Source: Clostridiales bacterium
GTDB taxonomy: Bacteria; Bacillota; Clostridia; Oscillospirales; Acutalibacteraceae
Length of the DNA: 38,866 nucleotides
Assembly: GCA_019415925.1 (NCBI GenBank)
Contig: DXYG01000015.1
Span: 1 to 38,866 of the forward strand
Reading direction: 5' to 3'
In this document: positions 18,378 to 26,014 of the stretch, one piece after another
Layout of the letters: every line of letters starts with the position of its first letter
Numbering within the stretch: the first letter of the stretch is position 1
Notes under the pieces: generated by a model
The model's database searches: none
What the model saw: the letters and a program-made list of their open reading frames with translations, nothing else
What the model was told of the DNA's origin: nothing
Translations under genes and position numbers: made by a program

Positions 18378-18780
18378 AGCTGTGTCCACCTTGCTTTCCG
18401 AAGTTTATACTGTTTCTCTGCAACGGCATATGTTGATTGTGGTAATAGGTTGCAAAGCCGTCATATGCAGACTGAAACAGCGCCGCATTTGTGTTGTACT
18501 TAGTGTATTCGGCATTTACAAAATCAATCTTCATCATAAGATAGAATGAATACAAATCTCTGCCGTAGTGTGCAGGCACAATAAGTGTCTGACTGTCGCT
18601 TGTTTCTTCGTTATATCCGTAAAATTCGACGCTCTCAAAATCCTCGTGAGTGTCGATAATATCTTCCTTAATCATTACGTCAATGTCGTTAAGCCATTGT
18701 TTCTTTTCCTCAGGTGTGCGTGTGTTAGGCTTGATTCCGTCAACGTATGCAATAATATTACCTATAGTTAATGATTCCAT
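18352..18780 (-). CDS. Predicted head-tail adaptor (tail tubular protein A-like)
   Basis: The 142-residue protein starts at the ATG at 18780 after GGAGGACAAA; a longer frame begins with a TTG in the ribosome-binding site. It is mostly helical, and the N-terminal part (ESLTIGNIIAYVDGIKPN, then EKKQWLNDIDVMIKEDI) resembles the adaptor proteins under the portal of short-tailed phages (T7 gp11, P22 gp4). It lies between the head genes and the nozzle-like gene, where an adaptor belongs. The terminator-like hairpin just upstream separates it from the capsid genes. A siphoviral head-completion protein is an alternative. Confidence 0.55.
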   Translation of the reverse strand: MESLTIGNIIAYVDGIKPNTRTPEEKKQWLNDIDVMIKEDIIDTHEDFESVEFYGYNEETSDSQTLIVPAHYGRDLYSFYLMMKIDFVNAEYTKYNTNAALFQSAYDGFATYYHNQHMPLQRNSINFGKQGGHSYGNPLSND

Positions 18781-18790
18781 TTTGTCCTCC

Positions 18791-18827
18791 AAAACAAACA
18801 GGAGGAAGGTGCCTGCCCTCCTCCTGT
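18791..18827 (-). terminator. Intrinsic terminator / attenuator between head and tail genes
   Basis: A 9-bp stem (ACAGGAGGA at 18798-18806 pairing with TCCTCCTGT at 18819-18827) is followed on the minus strand by TTGTTTT. It lies 11 bases beyond the small head protein gene and 11-17 bases before the adaptor start. No new promoter is visible after it, so partial read-through would lower tail gene expression relative to the capsid. Confidence 0.7.
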
Positions 18828-18837
18828 AAAGGTTTAT

Positions 18838-19068
18838 TTATTCTGTTGCTTTCTGCTTTGTTGCGTACTGTGAAGCCGCTCTGCGGAACTTTGCAACTCT
18901 TTCAATGACCTCTGCGAAGCATTCCTCAACTTCAACATTCTCTTCGGTCTTAACCATAATCGACCTGCCGTTTACGGATACAAACTCTTGATCGTGTTCT
19001 ATACCTGTTTTAAGCGGGTCAGACGGTATGAAAACCGTTTTCATTTTAGGTTTTGATTCTGTAGCCAT
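18838..19068 (-). CDS. Small head-region protein downstream of the capsid gene
   Basis: The 76-residue protein starts at 19068 after AGGAGGCTTAT. The core FIPSDPLKTGIEHDQEFVSVNGRSIMVKT is beta-like and leads to a helical tail (about 46-70). Small proteins with a 'VSVNG' core next to the major capsid gene are common in Firmicutes phages, so a minor head or decoration role is plausible. Unlike the capsid and scaffold it has no LQLF leader. Confidence 0.55.
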   Translation of the reverse strand: MATESKPKMKTVFIPSDPLKTGIEHDQEFVSVNGRSIMVKTEENVEVEECFAEVIERVAKFRRAASQYATKQKATE

Positions 19069-19090
19069 ATAAGCCTCCTGAAATTAAAGA

Positions 19091-20131
19091 TTACGACGTT
19101 GTGCAGTTCGGCTCATCATCGGCAGAGAATGAAGAGCAGGAGTATAAAGCGATAATTCTTTCGGGATAGAGAATTTTTGCACCGTGGCAGAACTTGTAGC
19201 CAATTGTACTATACAGTTCAAGAGGACCGCCAATCTGTCCACGCTGTTTTATAATCATCTCCATACTTTCGCCTTCGGGGTCAAGTACGCCGTATGCGTT
19301 TGCGCCGAGAATGAATGTAATGTAATAATTTGTTGTGCCTCCTGAACCTGCACCCTTGATTACCGGGCATTCGGTTGATTCAACAAATCTTACGCCGTGC
19401 ATTTCGCCGATTTCGCCCTTAAAAATAGGTGATACATCATTGTACTTATGATACTCTTTCCATTCAGCCGATTCACGAATATCGTGTGAAACAGACGGAT
19501 GAACGAGAGCAACATAGCTTCCGCTGATTTTCGGGGCAAGAGCTTTCTTGAGGATTGTTGACGCCTTGTTAATTACGGCAGGATTAACAAGGCAAGTAGT
19601 GTCAAGTGCTGAAAGAGAAGTAACCGCTGTTCCCGAACTTTTCGGAGCATACATTACGTTTGTACTCTGAACAAGAACGTTTCTTGTCAAGGTGTCATAT
19701 GTAGCACCTGCGGCGGCACCCATTTCCTCTGTTGCGCCGTAAATTACATCGTCGTAGGATTCAAGCTCGAGACGGTCGGAAATTGCAGTATAGTCACCGT
19801 GCTGTGTTGTAACTGCATCAATCTTAGACATACCGAACTTTTTACCTGTCGGAGTAACGCCCTCTGTAAGCGGAGTGAGTGCCTTATCAAAGGTGTTGAA
19901 CTTTCTCCATTCGACCTTGTTGCCTTTCATTCTCTGCTTGTCTGCAAACTGATTGAAAATAAGGTGCGCTCTTGCGTTTTCAAGAAGTGCCGTGTCGTAA
20001 AACACTTTCATTGTCGGGGACATATCCTGTCCCGAGTTTGTCTGTGTCGTTACGTTTGTATTAAATTGATACGGTTCGGCAAAGAGCTGAAGCATAAGTG
20101 CAGTAATAAAAATTGATTTTGTATTTATCAT
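19091..20131 (-). CDS. Major capsid protein, N4-gp56 family, with LQLF leader
   Basis: The 346-residue protein starts at the ATG at 20131 after GGAGGGAACACAT; a TTG 15 bases upstream is inside the ribosome-binding site. The sequence after the leader (MKVFYDTALLENARAHLIFNQ, KVEWRKF, LTPLTEGVTP, YTAISDRLE) matches the N4-gp56 type of HK97-fold capsid proteins. Residues 1-17 form a leader that ends in LQLF (14-17), followed by AEPYQF. This matches the cleavage site used by the protease Prp on ribosomal protein L27 (LQFF before Ala). I infer removal of 17 residues by the Prp-like protease encoded two genes upstream. The scaffold carries the same leader. Confidence 0.88.
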   Translation of the reverse strand: MINTKSIFITALMLQLFAEPYQFNTNVTTQTNSGQDMSPTMKVFYDTALLENARAHLIFNQFADKQRMKGNKVEWRKFNTFDKALTPLTEGVTPTGKKFGMSKIDAVTTQHGDYTAISDRLELESYDDVIYGATEEMGAAAGATYDTLTRNVLVQSTNVMYAPKSSGTAVTSLSALDTTCLVNPAVINKASTILKKALAPKISGSYVALVHPSVSHDIRESAEWKEYHKYNDVSPIFKGEIGEMHGVRFVESTECPVIKGAGSGGTTNYYITFILGANAYGVLDPEGESMEMIIKQRGQIGGPLELYSTIGYKFCHGAKILYPERIIALYSCSSFSADDEPNCTTS

Positions 20132-20149
20132 ATGTGTTCCCTCCAAATA

Positions 20150-21139
20150 TCAGAATTTTGGTCGAACACCTGTCCTGCGAAACTCATCACGGATTCTCTG
20201 AAAATCTTCGAGCTTGTAATTGGCGGGATTTTCCTTTACCGTTACAGTCTGCGCACTTGACAAGCCGTTTTCCGACGGTCTGTTCTTGTTTGTCTGAACA
20301 GCGTTTGCGGTATTGATTGCCGCCTGATTAACTGCGTTATTCATTGTAGCTTTCATAATATCGCTGTTGTGCAGAGCAAAGAAAGCGTTTCTCACACTCA
20401 ATCCTGCACCGCCGAGCTCGGGCGGGTCAACAAGCCTTTTAAACTGAGGATTTGCAATTTCATTTTCGATATTAAAATTCGGAAATTCGCTCTTCAAGGC
20501 TTCGGACTGTTCCACAAGATTGCGAACGTGATTCTGTGTAAGCTCGTCCTGCTTGCGCAACTGCTCACGCCTGTCATTATCTCTGATAATCTGTTCCGCT
20601 CTCTGAACTTTCATATATTCATCAACGGACATTCCTGCTTCCATAGCCTTGTCCTCAAAGATTTTACTGTCATTCTGAACGGCGGACATATAGTCGTCAA
20701 GATATGACTTCGATTCCGTATCAAGACCGTATCTGATATTCTGCAAGCCGAGGATTTCTTTCATCTTTGCGTTTTCTTCTTCGATTCCCTTGTACTTTGA
20801 GAGCCGCTTTGAAAATGCATTGTTCATAAATTCCTTGGCTTCATCGCCGTATTCGTTAATGACATCTTTGAATGCTTTTCGCTGTGATGTTTCGCCGGTA
20901 GGTGTTTCTTCGTTGTTTTCATTAGTCTGTGTATTTGTCGTTCCAGCCTGTTTATTTTTAGGCATTTTATCGACAATGTGTTTCGCTTTAGCAGGGATTC
21001 CTAAAGCATCGTATGGGTCTCCTGAACCATTGTTTACTCCTCCGTCTGCTCCGTCACCTGCGGTAGCACCTGCAGAAGCTCCGCCGTCAGAAAACAGCTG
21101 AAGATTAAAAATGGCTGAAATGATAGACTTAATCTTCAT
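20150..21139 (-). CDS. Capsid scaffold protein with LQLF leader
   Basis: The 329-residue protein starts at the ATG at 21139 after TTGGAGGACTT. It has a Gly/Ala-rich low-complexity part (about 18-45), then long charged helices (about 75-270) rich in Glu, Lys and Gln, and a basic C-terminal end (RIRDEFRRTGVRPKF), the usual layout of phage scaffolds whose C-terminus contacts the capsid. The N-terminus (MKIKSIISAIFNLQLF, residues 1-16) is followed by SDGG. It aligns with the capsid leader through the KSI and LQLF parts, so both proteins look like substrates of the same protease. It lies 18 bases before the capsid gene and begins a unit with its own promoter-like element. Confidence 0.82.
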   Translation of the reverse strand: MKIKSIISAIFNLQLFSDGGASAGATAGDGADGGVNNGSGDPYDALGIPAKAKHIVDKMPKNKQAGTTNTQTNENNEETPTGETSQRKAFKDVINEYGDEAKEFMNNAFSKRLSKYKGIEEENAKMKEILGLQNIRYGLDTESKSYLDDYMSAVQNDSKIFEDKAMEAGMSVDEYMKVQRAEQIIRDNDRREQLRKQDELTQNHVRNLVEQSEALKSEFPNFNIENEIANPQFKRLVDPPELGGAGLSVRNAFFALHNSDIMKATMNNAVNQAAINTANAVQTNKNRPSENGLSSAQTVTVKENPANYKLEDFQRIRDEFRRTGVRPKF

Positions 21140-21188
21140 AAGTCCTCCAAAATAATAATTTCTGTGGTAAGTCACGACCTTTATTTTT

Positions 21189-21220
21189 ATGATATATCAA
21201 ACTATAGTTCGTTCTCTAAC
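21189..21220 (-). promoter_or_regulatory. Candidate late promoter before scaffold and capsid genes
   Basis: On the minus strand TTAGAG (21214-21219) is separated by 19 bases from TATCAT (21189-21194). It follows the terminator after the Prp-like gene and precedes the scaffold. A 10-base palindrome AACTATAGTT lies in the spacer (21199-21208). Bases 21140-21286 hold no gene, only this element and the terminator. Confidence 0.5.
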
Positions 21221-21232
21221 TACATTTTTAAA

Positions 21233-21278
21233 ATTTTTTCAAAAAATAAAAGCGGCAGAAACATTATTGATCCTGCCG
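21233..21278 (-). terminator. Intrinsic terminator after the Prp-like protease gene
   Basis: A 6-bp GC-rich stem (CGGCAG at 21253-21258 pairing with CTGCCG at 21273-21278) is followed on the minus strand by CTTTTATTTTTT. It starts 9 bases past the protease stop and separates the terminase-portal-protease unit from the scaffold-capsid unit. Confidence 0.8.
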
Positions 21279-21286
21279 TAAATTTG

Positions 21287-21619
21287 TTATTCAACTGTCA
21301 AACTGACATTGTTCGGGTAGCCTTCCGCAAGCAACTTGTAGCCGTTGTAAATTGTCTGATAAATTGTATCAAGAACGGCTGTAAAATCTTCTTTCGGTTT
21401 GCATTTGATATAAGCCGTAACGCCATTGTCGCTGTCGTTTATATTAAATGTCGGTTTATCTTCAAAAGCTTCGTCACCTACCATATTGACGGTTTCACAA
21501 GCTGTGTAAAACAGAATTGAAGCGGCAGAACAGACAATGTCCTTGCCCTGCTCCGCATATCCTGCGTGACCTATCATTGTAAAAGTATGTTCTTTTGGGT
21601 TTACCGTAACATTAAGCAT
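21287..21619 (-). CDS. Prp-family cysteine protease (predicted capsid/scaffold leader peptidase)
   Basis: The 110-residue protein starts at 21619 after AAGGAGGATAAT. It has the Prp signature GHAGYAEQGKDIVCSAAS: H18 and C30 are 12 residues apart, the spacing of the catalytic His and Cys in Staphylococcus aureus Prp, with D27 and the Ala/Ser-rich helix after the Cys. Prp is known to remove the N-terminal extension of ribosomal protein L27, and phage 80alpha is known to have its capsid and scaffold cut by the host enzyme. Here the gene occupies the usual prohead-protease slot between portal and scaffold, and both following proteins carry LQLF leaders. I infer a phage-owned maturation protease. 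It might also act on host L27. Confidence 0.88.
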   Translation of the reverse strand: MLNVTVNPKEHTFTMIGHAGYAEQGKDIVCSAASILFYTACETVNMVGDEAFEDKPTFNINDSDNGVTAYIKCKPKEDFTAVLDTIYQTIYNGYKLLAEGYPNNVSLTVE

Positions 21620-21629
21620 ATTATCCTCC

Positions 21630-23759
21630 TTATTCTACCTGTGTTGATTTCTGCGAATTTGCTCTTGCTTTTGTAACATACGGGTGTTCCGATTCTCCGC
21701 TTACCTGATTAAGTGCTTCGGGGTTTACTTCACCTGTCATACCAAGCGGATTCTGACCGTTTTCCGCAAGAATAGCCTGTGCAAGCTGTTCCGCCATTAC
21801 AGGGTCAACAAGCTGTGCAAGCCTGAATGCAATCTGCTGTAACTGCTGATATTTCTGTAACATAGTACCGTTCTTTGATACTCTCTGCATAACCTCGTCT
21901 TTGTGTGAGAAGTCCATAGTTTCAAGCAATGCAAGAGCTTGGTCTGTATTCTGCGGATTGAACACCTGTGCATTGTAAAGCTGTAATGCAAGCTCATTCT
22001 GCTCCATTTTTGTGTAGGGATTTGCTTTCTGCGCATTGACTTCAATATCAAAGCACGGCAACCTTAATCCCATTTCAATACCTAAAACAGACGGCTGTGG
22101 TTGTGGTTGCAGTCCTGCGTTGCTGTACTGCACAAATTCATCTTCGCCCATTTTGCCTGTTATACGATACTCACGAGGAATTGTATAGAACTGACGAATA
22201 AGCTCAATTGCCATTTCTGTGATTTCCTTATGCATTTGATACATTGTCCTGTTATGGTCACGGCTCATTTTACCGCCCTGCTCCTGCATAGCCGCAATAG
22301 CAGAAGCCGCCGTTATTCCGCTTGTTGTACCGCCGTTAGAAACATCTCTGTTACCGAGTGATTCTTTCATTTCGTCAATAAATCGGTCACGCATTTCGAT
22401 TATGTAATTCGGTAATGCGCTTTGTGTAATTTCTCTGATATTAATATCATCAAAACTGCCCTGAACGTGAACAAAATCCTTACTCAAATCGGCAAATTCA
22501 GCTTCGTTCACTCCTCCGTTAAGTCGGCTGAAATATCGGGGTTTTGAACTTGCAACAGCATTTGTCAGTATTGCAGAGGTCAGCACGTCAATTGCATTCT
22601 GGTCACCCCTGCCTATATCCTGATAGCCGTAGCCTGCAATAGTGCCCTCAACCGGGAACAGAGGCTTGACAATAAACGGATATTTTCCGTGGTCGTACCA
22701 ACCGTTCGGATATTTCTGCGGCTCATTTTCGGTGGCAAAGAGAACATTACCGTTGCAAAATTTGCAGTAATGAAGCACCTGATTACCGTTATCATCGGTC
22801 AGCTTGTAATACCAGTCGACTACAAGAGCCTTGTTTGAAGTGTCTATGTTATCGTCGTACTTGTACTCTGGAACCGTAATATCCTTACCGCCGAGCTTTG
22901 TTTCAAGGTCGGGATATGCTTTTTTTAGCTTGTCTTTGTCCTCATATTTTGTCAGGAACACTTCTTTGGAATCTTGTATGTTTTCAATGCCTGCCTCCCA
23001 GAAAAGCTCAAGCAAATCAATCTTGCGAATGCTTATATCACCAAGTCCGTCGTGCTTGCTTCCGTCCCAGAAAACTCCAACGCAAGCCGTACCCTGTTTG
23101 AGAATATAATTGCAGATATTGCTGTAGGTATCGTGATAATTATTTTCGTCAAATACAACAGGAATAATGCTTGTCAGCTTCTCGGCTTCTGCTTTATCAT
23201 CGGCACGTTTCGGTCTGATATTCGATTCAGGATAGCCGTCCATCAGGTCGGCGTGTTTTGCAGAAATGCAGTTCCATAGCCACGCAGTATTTACTTTAAG
23301 CCTGTTCTTGCTGACAGCGTCGTCAATATAGTCCCATTGACGCAGCTTCCAATACTGCTCATTTGCAACAAGCCTTTTTTCAAGGCTCTTCTTCTGTGAC
23401 CTGTATTTCTTGAGCCTTTCAGCGGCTTTCTGAACTTCTAACGACGTTATCGGAGGGTGCTGTGCTACACTCTCAACGTGCTGTTGCCAAGCCATATCCT
23501 GTGACATCTGCTGTGCCGTTGTCATATCTGTTCCTATAAAACGATTCTGCTGTGCTGACTGCGTTTCACTTCCGTTTTCAGCCGGAGCAGGAGCAGACTG
23601 CCTGAAATCAACATTTGCCTGTCGCATTAACTGTTGTTTCTGAATATTGCTGAACTGCATTCGGTTGTCGGGTGCAGGATTTTGTGACTGTATCTGCGCC
23701 TGTTGCTGTGCTTCACGCTCCGCTCTGCGTTCTTTCCTTTTTGTCCGTCTTAAAGCCAT
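21630..23759 (-). CDS. Portal protein (P22-like large portal)
   Basis: The 709-residue protein starts at 23759 after GGAGGACAGCT and overlaps the terminase stop by 10 bases. The N-terminal tail is low complexity and rich in Gln and Arg (1-90). The core has the portal pattern with the segments YWKLRQWDYIDD, NRLKVNTAWLWNCISAKHAD and YESNIRP-like DGYPESNIRPKRAD, then GVFWDGSKHDGLGDISIRKID, and a long helical C-terminal part (from about 560) rich in Gln. The length is close to that of P22-type portals (about 720 residues) and well above siphoviral ones. It forms the ring through which DNA is packaged and ejected. Confidence 0.82.
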   Translation of the reverse strand: MALRRTKRKERRAEREAQQQAQIQSQNPAPDNRMQFSNIQKQQLMRQANVDFRQSAPAPAENGSETQSAQQNRFIGTDMTTAQQMSQDMAWQQHVESVAQHPPITSLEVQKAAERLKKYRSQKKSLEKRLVANEQYWKLRQWDYIDDAVSKNRLKVNTAWLWNCISAKHADLMDGYPESNIRPKRADDKAEAEKLTSIIPVVFDENNYHDTYSNICNYILKQGTACVGVFWDGSKHDGLGDISIRKIDLLELFWEAGIENIQDSKEVFLTKYEDKDKLKKAYPDLETKLGGKDITVPEYKYDDNIDTSNKALVVDWYYKLTDDNGNQVLHYCKFCNGNVLFATENEPQKYPNGWYDHGKYPFIVKPLFPVEGTIAGYGYQDIGRGDQNAIDVLTSAILTNAVASSKPRYFSRLNGGVNEAEFADLSKDFVHVQGSFDDINIREITQSALPNYIIEMRDRFIDEMKESLGNRDVSNGGTTSGITAASAIAAMQEQGGKMSRDHNRTMYQMHKEITEMAIELIRQFYTIPREYRITGKMGEDEFVQYSNAGLQPQPQPSVLGIEMGLRLPCFDIEVNAQKANPYTKMEQNELALQLYNAQVFNPQNTDQALALLETMDFSHKDEVMQRVSKNGTMLQKYQQLQQIAFRLAQLVDPVMAEQLAQAILAENGQNPLGMTGEVNPEALNQVSGESEHPYVTKARANSQKSTQVE

Positions 23760-25177
23760 AGCTGTCCTCCGTTCGGTTTCGTCATATTTTTACTGAATAA
23801 ATTCAACGGGTCAGACATTATCTCTTTTCCCGTTTCTTTCTCTATCGGTTTAATCGGTCTTGCCATACAGAAATACCGTATTGCGTCTGCGATATGGTCT
23901 TCCTGTGTAGTGTCCAAATCCTCAGGCTTATGCTCATCATACATAAGCAACGGCAATGTTCGGATTGTGTTCTTGCAATTTTTGAATATGTACATTCGAG
24001 CCTTGCCCTTTTCGTCAAACTGAAATCTGTAGTGCATCTGCATCCAACCTGCTATACGGTCATTAACGCCCTTCTGAAAATCAATACCGTTTCGCAAGGC
24101 GGCTTCATACACCGATTCGCCACGTGAGCCGTCCCAGATTGACGGGTCAGCTACACCGTCTATATATCTGCCCTTTAAATACGGATGAGAATTTTCAATC
24201 TCTTTTATCTGCCTGAATTGCTTATCCGGGCTCCACTTTACTCCCTCATTCGGTGTTGCAGTACAGCCGTAGCACTCCTCAATCTGATATGCTATGCCCT
24301 CATAGTCAACCGCCCACCAACAGCAGGAGAACGGTTTACCGTAGCCGAAGTCATAGGAGCGGTAATACGTCCATTCCTCAGGTGGATTGAACGGCTCTAT
24401 AACGTGAGTATAGCGGTGATATTTCAGCATTTCTTCAGGCGTCATATTGAGTCCGTCCGCTTTTGAAACGTCAACCTCTGTGCGGAAGTCCTCAAAGAAC
24501 ATCCCCTCAAATATATCCCACCTGCCGTAGAGCCAAGCCTCTCGGAGCTTTGGCGGCAGGTTCTTTAGCTGTTTTATATATTCGGGCTGACTTTCCATTA
24601 AAGCCTTGTTGTCAGTAACAAGTGACTGAATAAAACTGTAATCGTTCGGATCCTCGTCACCGTTGAATTTTCTGTCCACAAACAAGCGTTTGAAATATCC
24701 GTGTGACTGTCCTCCGGGGTTGAGAGTGTAGTAAATACGCTTCGGGAAGTTGTTTACACCTCTGTTGCAGGCTGTAATCTGCTGTATCTGATACTCCGAC
24801 AGTAAGCAAGCCTCGTCGATGAAAATAACGTCATATTCGCTGCCTTGATACTGTCCCAAATCGGCGTCGGTTGCGCAGTAACCGAATTTAATCGTAGAGC
24901 CGGTCGGGAACGTAAACATCTTGTCGGAGCGATTGTACTTTGCAATACCGTAAAGCAGAGGAATAAGCACGTTTATATGGTTGTTCTGCAACTCTGCATA
25001 CGTTCTGCGGACAATCAGGACCTTAATTCCCGCCCATTTCAGACACAAGAGAATTGCTTTGCGCTGAACACTCCAAGACTTTCCACCGCCTCGTGCGCCG
25101 CCGTATGCAACATATCTGTGCTTGTCGGTTAAAAACTGCTTTTGCTTTGCAGACGGAGAGCCTAAATTCAGAATCAT
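23750..25177 (-). CDS. terL: Terminase large subunit
   Basis: The 475-residue packaging motor has an N-terminal ATPase and a C-terminal nuclease. Walker A is GGARGGGKS (26-34), Walker B is VIFIDEA (117-123, D121 and E122), and the coupling motif is TLNPGG (151-156). The nuclease acidic residues are plausibly D276 (YDFGYG), D344 (VADPSIW) and D427/D431 (EDHIADAIRYF). The start ATG overlaps the small subunit stop (ATGA), which suggests coupled translation. The full length and all motifs are intact. Confidence 0.95.
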   Translation of the reverse strand: MILNLGSPSAKQKQFLTDKHRYVAYGGARGGGKSWSVQRKAILLCLKWAGIKVLIVRRTYAELQNNHINVLIPLLYGIAKYNRSDKMFTFPTGSTIKFGYCATDADLGQYQGSEYDVIFIDEACLLSEYQIQQITACNRGVNNFPKRIYYTLNPGGQSHGYFKRLFVDRKFNGDEDPNDYSFIQSLVTDNKALMESQPEYIKQLKNLPPKLREAWLYGRWDIFEGMFFEDFRTEVDVSKADGLNMTPEEMLKYHRYTHVIEPFNPPEEWTYYRSYDFGYGKPFSCCWWAVDYEGIAYQIEECYGCTATPNEGVKWSPDKQFRQIKEIENSHPYLKGRYIDGVADPSIWDGSRGESVYEAALRNGIDFQKGVNDRIAGWMQMHYRFQFDEKGKARMYIFKNCKNTIRTLPLLMYDEHKPEDLDTTQEDHIADAIRYFCMARPIKPIEKETGKEIMSDPLNLFSKNMTKPNGGQLWL

Positions 25178-25608
25178 TCGGCAAACGCCTCCGAATCTCC
25201 CTCAAGCACGACAGTTATACGCTTATCCATATCGTTATCATCTTTCTGCTTGTCACGCCATTTGTCAGGACGACGGTTCTTAAGCCAGAAGATTTGAGCG
25301 GTGGTATCAGGCACAACTTCTTTAGTTACTCTTTTTATTTCAATCCCGTCTTCAAGCGTAATTTCATCATAGCGATAACCTAACGCTCTCTTGAGTAATG
25401 CGTTTTCGACCTCAATATCAACTACTTCTTTACCCTTTTTTAAGGTGTCACCTATGTCACTATACTTACATTTCCATTCTGCTAATGTTTTTCGAGTGAT
25501 ACCCATATTTTTAGCAATCTGTTCATCGGTCAAGCCGTCCCTTGCCCAACCCTCAAGCAGAATAAGATTTTCAGGCTCAAGCCATTTTTGATATTTTCCT
25601 TTTGCCAC
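25174..25608 (-). CDS. terS: Terminase small subunit (HTH)
   Basis: The 144-residue protein has an N-terminal helix-turn-helix (about 17-45: LLEGWARDGLTDEQIAKNMG then ITRKTLAEWK) that would recognise the packaging site, followed by helical oligomerisation segments. It is the partner of the large subunit, whose start overlaps its stop. I chose the GTG at 25608, 8 bases after AGGAGG. An earlier GTG at 25617 lies within that ribosome-binding site. A terminator and a promoter-like element precede it, so it opens the late region. Confidence 0.85.
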   Translation of the reverse strand: MAKGKYQKWLEPENLILLEGWARDGLTDEQIAKNMGITRKTLAEWKCKYSDIGDTLKKGKEVVDIEVENALLKRALGYRYDEITLEDGIEIKRVTKEVVPDTTAQIFWLKNRRPDKWRDKQKDDNDMDKRITVVLEGDSEAFAE

Positions 25609-25635
25609 CGTCGTCACCTCCTATGCTCTTTATTA

Positions 25636-25665
25636 ATTGTAGCTTTTAAAATTCTGTATTTCTAA
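25636..25665 (-). promoter_or_regulatory. Candidate late promoter before the terminase genes
   Basis: On the minus strand TTAGAA (25660-25665) is separated by 18 bases from TACAAT (25636-25641). It lies immediately after the terminator at 25671-25703 and ends about 28 bases before the small terminase start. It shares its layout with the elements before the scaffold and fibre genes. Confidence 0.55.
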
Positions 25666-25670
25666 CAAAG

Positions 25671-25703
25671 CAAAAAAATTCCGAACCACAAAGGATTCGG
25701 AAT
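25671..25703 (-). terminator. Intrinsic terminator separating early and late regions
   Basis: An 8-bp stem (ATTCCGAA at 25678-25685 pairing with TTCGGAAT at 25696-25703) is followed on the minus strand by TTTTTTTG. The hairpin begins at the stop codon of the upstream Cys-rich gene. Confidence 0.88.
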
Positions 25704-25924
25704 CAATTGCTTTTGTATTTAATTTCGTTCAGAGCTTTATAATACGGACATCTTGTGTAGTCCTTATTGCAAAAGCTCAGTAAATATTTCTGCTTGTCAG
25801 TGCTTGAATTAAAGCATTGTTTAACTTTACTGCACTTGTTCAGCATAGCTTCGCAGATAATTATATTCTTATCATCTGTATTATAAAAAGGACATAAAGC
25901 ATATGCTTCATTCCAAGACGCCAT
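25703..25924 (-). CDS. Small Cys-rich, probably zinc-binding protein
   Basis: The 73-residue protein starts at the ATG at 25924 after CAGGAGGTGTGATA; a longer frame has no usable site. It has seven cysteines, including two similar ends, CPFYN near the N-terminus and CPYYK near the C-terminus, with further Cys at about 24, 31, 36 and 51. This suggests a zinc-binding mini-domain. It is the last gene before the early/late boundary, a place where many Gram-positive phages carry a late transcription regulator, but no such function is shown by sequence. Confidence 0.6.
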   Translation of the reverse strand: MASWNEAYALCPFYNTDDKNIIICEAMLNKCSKVKQCFNSSTDKQKYLLSFCNKDYTRCPYYKALNEIKYKSN

Positions 25925-26014
25925 TATCACACCTCCTGCCCCCCGCCGCACCGAGGGTCAATTTGCAACTATAAAACGTGTATTTGATAACCGCCGAGCA
26001 GAGCGGAGTGTAAA

